Source: Mesostigma viride (lineage: Eukaryota > Streptophyta > Mesostigmatophyceae > Mesostigmatales > Mesostigmataceae). From it: DNA of 31,017 nucleotides. The notes below the pieces were generated by a model, which was not told the DNA's origin, searched no databases, and saw only the letters and a list, made by a program, of their open reading frames with translations. The number at the start of each line of letters is the position of its first letter. The first letter of the stretch is position 1. Of the stretch, positions 28,211 to 31,017 are shown in pieces. Location: contig RPFO01000344.1 in assembly GCA_009746045.1 (NCBI GenBank), forward strand, positions 1-31,017. Direction: 5' to 3'. The position numbers and the translations under genes are program-made.

Positions 28211-29453
28211 CTAACGCAACTGGTGCGTCTTCTTATATGCTTCTAGTAAGCGGGCGCACCCCGTTAACTCAGTAGCGGTGCGCCAGGAGTCCTCAGACTC
28301 ATGCTGTGCGAATCGCCATCGCACCCGGTATTGTCGCTGGACCCCTCGTCCCCGTTTGACATCCCGGTGTCCCACGATCGCTGCCACCTCGTCCTCCTGT
28401 TCCCCCGTGTCCGGATTGAACTCCAGCGGGGCTGGGGGATTGACCCTGCCCTGAATGGTATTCTGGTGATACAACTTGAGCTGGTCACGGTGGAAACGGT
28501 TGGACGTGAGGTTCCATGACACTGGATGTCCACCTGGAACATGACATCGTCGAACTTGGTGAGGACCTTGTAGGGACCCAGGAACATGGGACGGAGCTTA
28601 GTCTTCAGCTCCTTCTCCACCTTGTGCGAAAATCGCCCGATCTGCGGGCCCTCAACCAGGACCCAATCGCCCACCTCGATGGACGGCGTCCGGTGATCCC
28701 GCTTGCCGGCTGTCCTCTCCAGATACCGCTCTGTCGCTGCGCGGTAGCCCTGGACTGCGCTGTTATGCGCCTGGTGCATCCGCTGCAGCAACCGCTCAAC
28801 CCCTGAAGGGTGTCCAGCTTGACCTGATCCTCTCCAAGTTGGGCTCCAAGCAAGTCGAGCGGTGTGAGAGGGTGTCGGCCGGAGTTGAGGAAAAAGGGGG
28901 TAAACCCATGGGCGGCCTGGGGGGCATTGTTCAGGGAAAACTCCACCAAGCCCAGAAGTTCTTCCCAATTGCTGCCCACCGTGTCGGTGTAGTGTCGCAT
29001 GGTCTCTTGCACCGTGCGGTTCAACCGCTCCACCAGGTGCGACGACGAGCTGTGGTAGGCCGTGCCCAGCGACACCTTGGTGCCCAGTCGCTCGAAAAAC
29101 TCCTGCCAGAATTTGGCCGTGAAGAGCTTGTCGCGGTCAGAGATGAACTGCCGGCTGAGCCCGTGAAACCGAAACACGTGCGTCAGGTATATCTTAGCGC
29201 ACTCCTCCGCTGTGAGGTCGACCGGACACGGGGCCAGGTGACACACGCGCGTCAGGCGGTCCACGAACACCAAGACCATGCTGTTGCCGCTCTTCGTCTT
29301 CTTAAATGGGCCGATGAAGTCCATCATGATAGAATCCCAAGGACCCATAGGATCCGGCAGCGTCTTCGGGACGGCTTGAGAGCCCGTGTTCCTGGACTTC
29401 ATGATCTGACACGAGGGGCACTGGCGAACATACGTCTCGATATACTCCTTCAT
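28211..29453 (-). pseudogene. pol: Element 3 integrase core, GPY/F module and chromodomain
   Basis: The first frame (from 29453) has the CPSC of the zinc finger at residues 12-15. It also has the catalytic triad Asp45 (IMMDFIGPF), Asp106 (FISDRDK) and Glu142 (VERLNRT), with 35 residues between the last two, the DD35E spacing. A frameshift near 28800 leads to a frame with EVGDWVLVEG and the GPY/F signature RPMFLGPYKVL. A second near 28520 leads to the chromodomain (EVAAIVGHRDVKRG, QYRVRWR, SEDSWRTATEL, LLEAYKKTH), ending at 28211. The integrase inserts element DNA, and chromodomains guide it to particular chromatin marks in related chromoviruses. Frames are broken, so no single protein can be made. 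Confidence 0.9.
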
Positions 29454-29462
29454 CCCTGGCCA

Positions 29463-30253
29463 CTAGAAGTGCTTACGGGCCCGGGGAAGGAGGCGGTGGC
29501 TTCCTTGATGTCCGCCCAGGAGGGAATCATGGAGCTCGTGAAGCAAGGCAGCCCTACAAAGCTCAGGAACATACAGCCGCCATTCCTCCGGCTGGACACT
29601 CACGAACAGGCGCCCATCCTGGAACTTACAAGGGTAGGCACCCATCTGCTGGGGATGCGCCCGGATGGCTTCAAGCGTTGCTTCCTCCGTGACCGTGAAA
29701 CGACTGATCAGCGTCTCCAGGTCCGACGTGACTGTGAACGCGTCCGCAGCCGGTTCCGCCGCATCCGTACTCGCCTGGTTGACGAATTCTGAGAAGACTG
29801 TGGGAGGGCCGAGCGGCTGAAGCTGAAAAATTCCCTGGGGCGGCACCACGTGACTAAGGGGCACGCGCGTATGCGACCCCTCCCCCTCCCCGGGGGTGTC
29901 CACGTCTTCGTGGGCGCTTGGTTGAACCGTCTCCTCCAGGAGGGGTGACAAGTCATCCATGGTGGTGTGCCCAAGATGAAACAGGTGGCGGGCCCGGGGA
30001 GACCGTGGTTCCACACCGTAGGCGGTCCCCGGGGCGGCCACTGGTACACAGGTGGTATGCAGCACGTCCATGTCCTCGTAGAATCAATAGTCCGCCCGTC
30101 GCGAGAGGGCGTAGGGCACCACATTGTCCGCGCCCTTGACATATTGGATCTTGAACGGCGCAAACTGTGACAGGTACTCCATCCACCGCGCCTGGCGGGG
30201 CGTCAGTTGGGCTGGCCCCGGGAGGTGGGTGAGCGGCCGGTGGTCCGTGTGGA
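29463..30253 (-). pseudogene. Element 3 pol: RNase H end, linker and integrase HH region
   Basis: Collinear with 16457-17206 of Element 1: TDHRPLTHL, RQARWMEYLSQFAPFKI, SRRADY, then the linker (TSDLETLISRFTVTEEATLE, HPQQMGAYPCKF) and LLHELHDSLLGGHQG. Two nonsense codons interrupt the frame: TGA at 30084-30086 (after RRADY, where Element 1 has Ser) and TAG at 29463-29465 (where HFYWPGM is expected). Confidence 0.85.
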
Positions 30254-30496
30254 TTACCAGGCGATGGGGTCGAGATCCCCCTGCTCACTGATGGCCACCG
30301 AAAACTGGGCCCCCAGGAGATGATGACGCCACGTGTGGCAGCTGTAGACTACTGCCAGGAGTTCCTGCTGATGCACTGGATAATTCCGCTCCGCCGGAAT
30401 CATTGTGCGTGAGATGTACTCGATGGGCTGAAGGCCCTTGCCTTGGTCCTGCAGGAGAACACCCCCGATGGCCACCTTGCTGGCGTCAGTAGCCAC
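30254..30496 (-). pseudogene. Element 3 RNase H segment
   Basis: It shows VATDASKVAIGGVLLQDQG, the first catalytic Asp region, and HQQELLAVVYSCHTWRHHL with the catalytic Glu. It is almost identical in protein to the Element 1 stretch although the DNA is more GC-rich. It ends in a TAA in a frame-shifted stretch before TDHRPL. Confidence 0.85.
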
Positions 30497-31017
30497 GACG
30501 AAAGGAAGGGCCGGATCCGGCAGGACAAGGACTGGCGCTGTGGTGAGGTGGCGCTTAAGTGCCTCGAAAGCCTGTTGGCACTGCTCAGCCCAAAGGAACG
30601 GGGTACCCTTCTTGAGAAGAGCGTTGATCGGGGCGGCGATGGTGGCAAACCTCGGGATGAACCGCCGGTAGTAGATGCCAACCCAGGAAACTGCGCACCC
30701 CTTTCACGTCCGTAGGGACAGGCCATTGCTGGACAGCCTCGATCTTCTCCGGGTCGGTCGCGATGCCGTCCGCGGACAGGGTATGGCCCAGAAACGGCAC
30801 GCAGCGACCGGCGCGCACCTTGGCCTTCCGCGCCGACAGGTGCTCATCCTCCATGATCTGCAGCACTGCGTCAACATCCTCCAGGTGCTCCTCGAACGTC
30901 TTGGAGTACACCAGGATGTCGTCCAGATACGCCAGCGCGCACGTGCGCTTGTAGGTCCAGGGCGGGCGCGCCCCCTTCTGCGGGTCCGCCAGGTCCTGGG
31001 AGACCTGCGGCAGGTGG
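30497..31017 (-). pseudogene. pol: Element 3 reverse transcriptase, C-terminal part, cut by window edge
   Basis: From the window edge the frame reads HLPQVSQDLADPQKG, then the catalytic YLDD at 30929-30918, ILVYSKTFEEHL, GRCVPFLGHTLSADGIATDPEK and PVPTDVKGVRSFLG. A frameshift near 30680 follows, after which YYRRFIPRF is in another frame. The HLPQVS.DL.DP insertion seen in Element 1 is present here too, just before YLDD. The N-terminal part of RT, protease, gag and the 5' LTR lie beyond the window. Confidence 0.88.

Larger units (their letters stand above)
22984..31017 (-). mobile_element. Element 3: Ty3/gypsy chromovirus, 3' part (runs off window)
   Basis: Contents on minus from the right edge: RT from just before YLDD, RNase H, linker, integrase with HHCC, DDE and GPY/F, chromodomain, a 172-codon ORF, a 1.7-kb insert, ORF3 (701 codons), polypurine tract and 3' LTR. 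It inserted in Element 2 at 22983/22984; the predicted target duplication is TAGAT. Its coding sequence is GC-rich, unlike the more AT-rich Element 1 pol, so it is a different family with the same architecture. Nonsense codons and frameshifts show it is inactive. Confidence 0.9.

Overview
This looks like nuclear DNA of a eukaryote, most likely a green-lineage alga. The only host gene is an intron-rich Rab7 GTPase whose N-terminus ([15 protein letters not shown]) and SRV ending match the plant form of Rab7. Most of the rest is a nest of chromodomain-type Ty3/gypsy LTR retrotransposons. The species cannot be fixed from sequence reading alone; a large-genome prasinophyte is only a guess.

Layout. 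(1) 1-7560: a tandem array of a 20-21 bp G-rich unit (about 370 units) with higher-order block structure. (2) 7576-10554, minus strand: the first five coding exons of Rab7 (137 codons, all splice phases join). The 3' end is missing because intron 5 starts about 15 bp from the G-rich array and runs out of the window. Intron 3 carries three further repeats: a G30 tract next to the acceptor, a 26-bp minisatellite (about 33 units) and a 47-bp repeat. (3) 10555-12068: upstream region with a probable MITE-like inverted-repeat element (10883-11413) and one end of a dispersed repeat, here called repeat X. (4) 12069 to the right edge: nested retroelements, all on the minus strand.

The nest. Element 2 (LTR at 12069-12622) is the outer one and sits in repeat X. 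It was split by Element 1 (13039-22646; LTRs identical at 571 of 572 bases; 5-bp target duplication AGGAC), so it continues at 22647-22983. There it is interrupted again by Element 3 (LTR at 22984-23571), which runs off the right edge and itself holds a second, inverted copy of repeat X in a 1.7-kb insert (about 25926-27688).

Retroelement content. Reading on the minus strand, each element runs 5' LTR, PBS, gag, protease, RT, RNase H, integrase with chromodomain, an extra long ORF ('ORF3'), polypurine tract, 3' LTR. Element 1 has lost the integrase core, the GPY/F module and most of the chromodomain by one internal deletion, yet its LTRs are nearly identical. Element 3 keeps the integrase core but has nonsense codons and frameshifts. 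ORF3 (787 and 701 codons) lies where env lies in retroviruses and shares a C-terminal motif between the two divergent elements. Both RTs carry a shared insertion just before the YLDD active site. Element 1 also has a leader ORF resembling the RNase H1 N-terminal (caulimovirus VI-type) domain.
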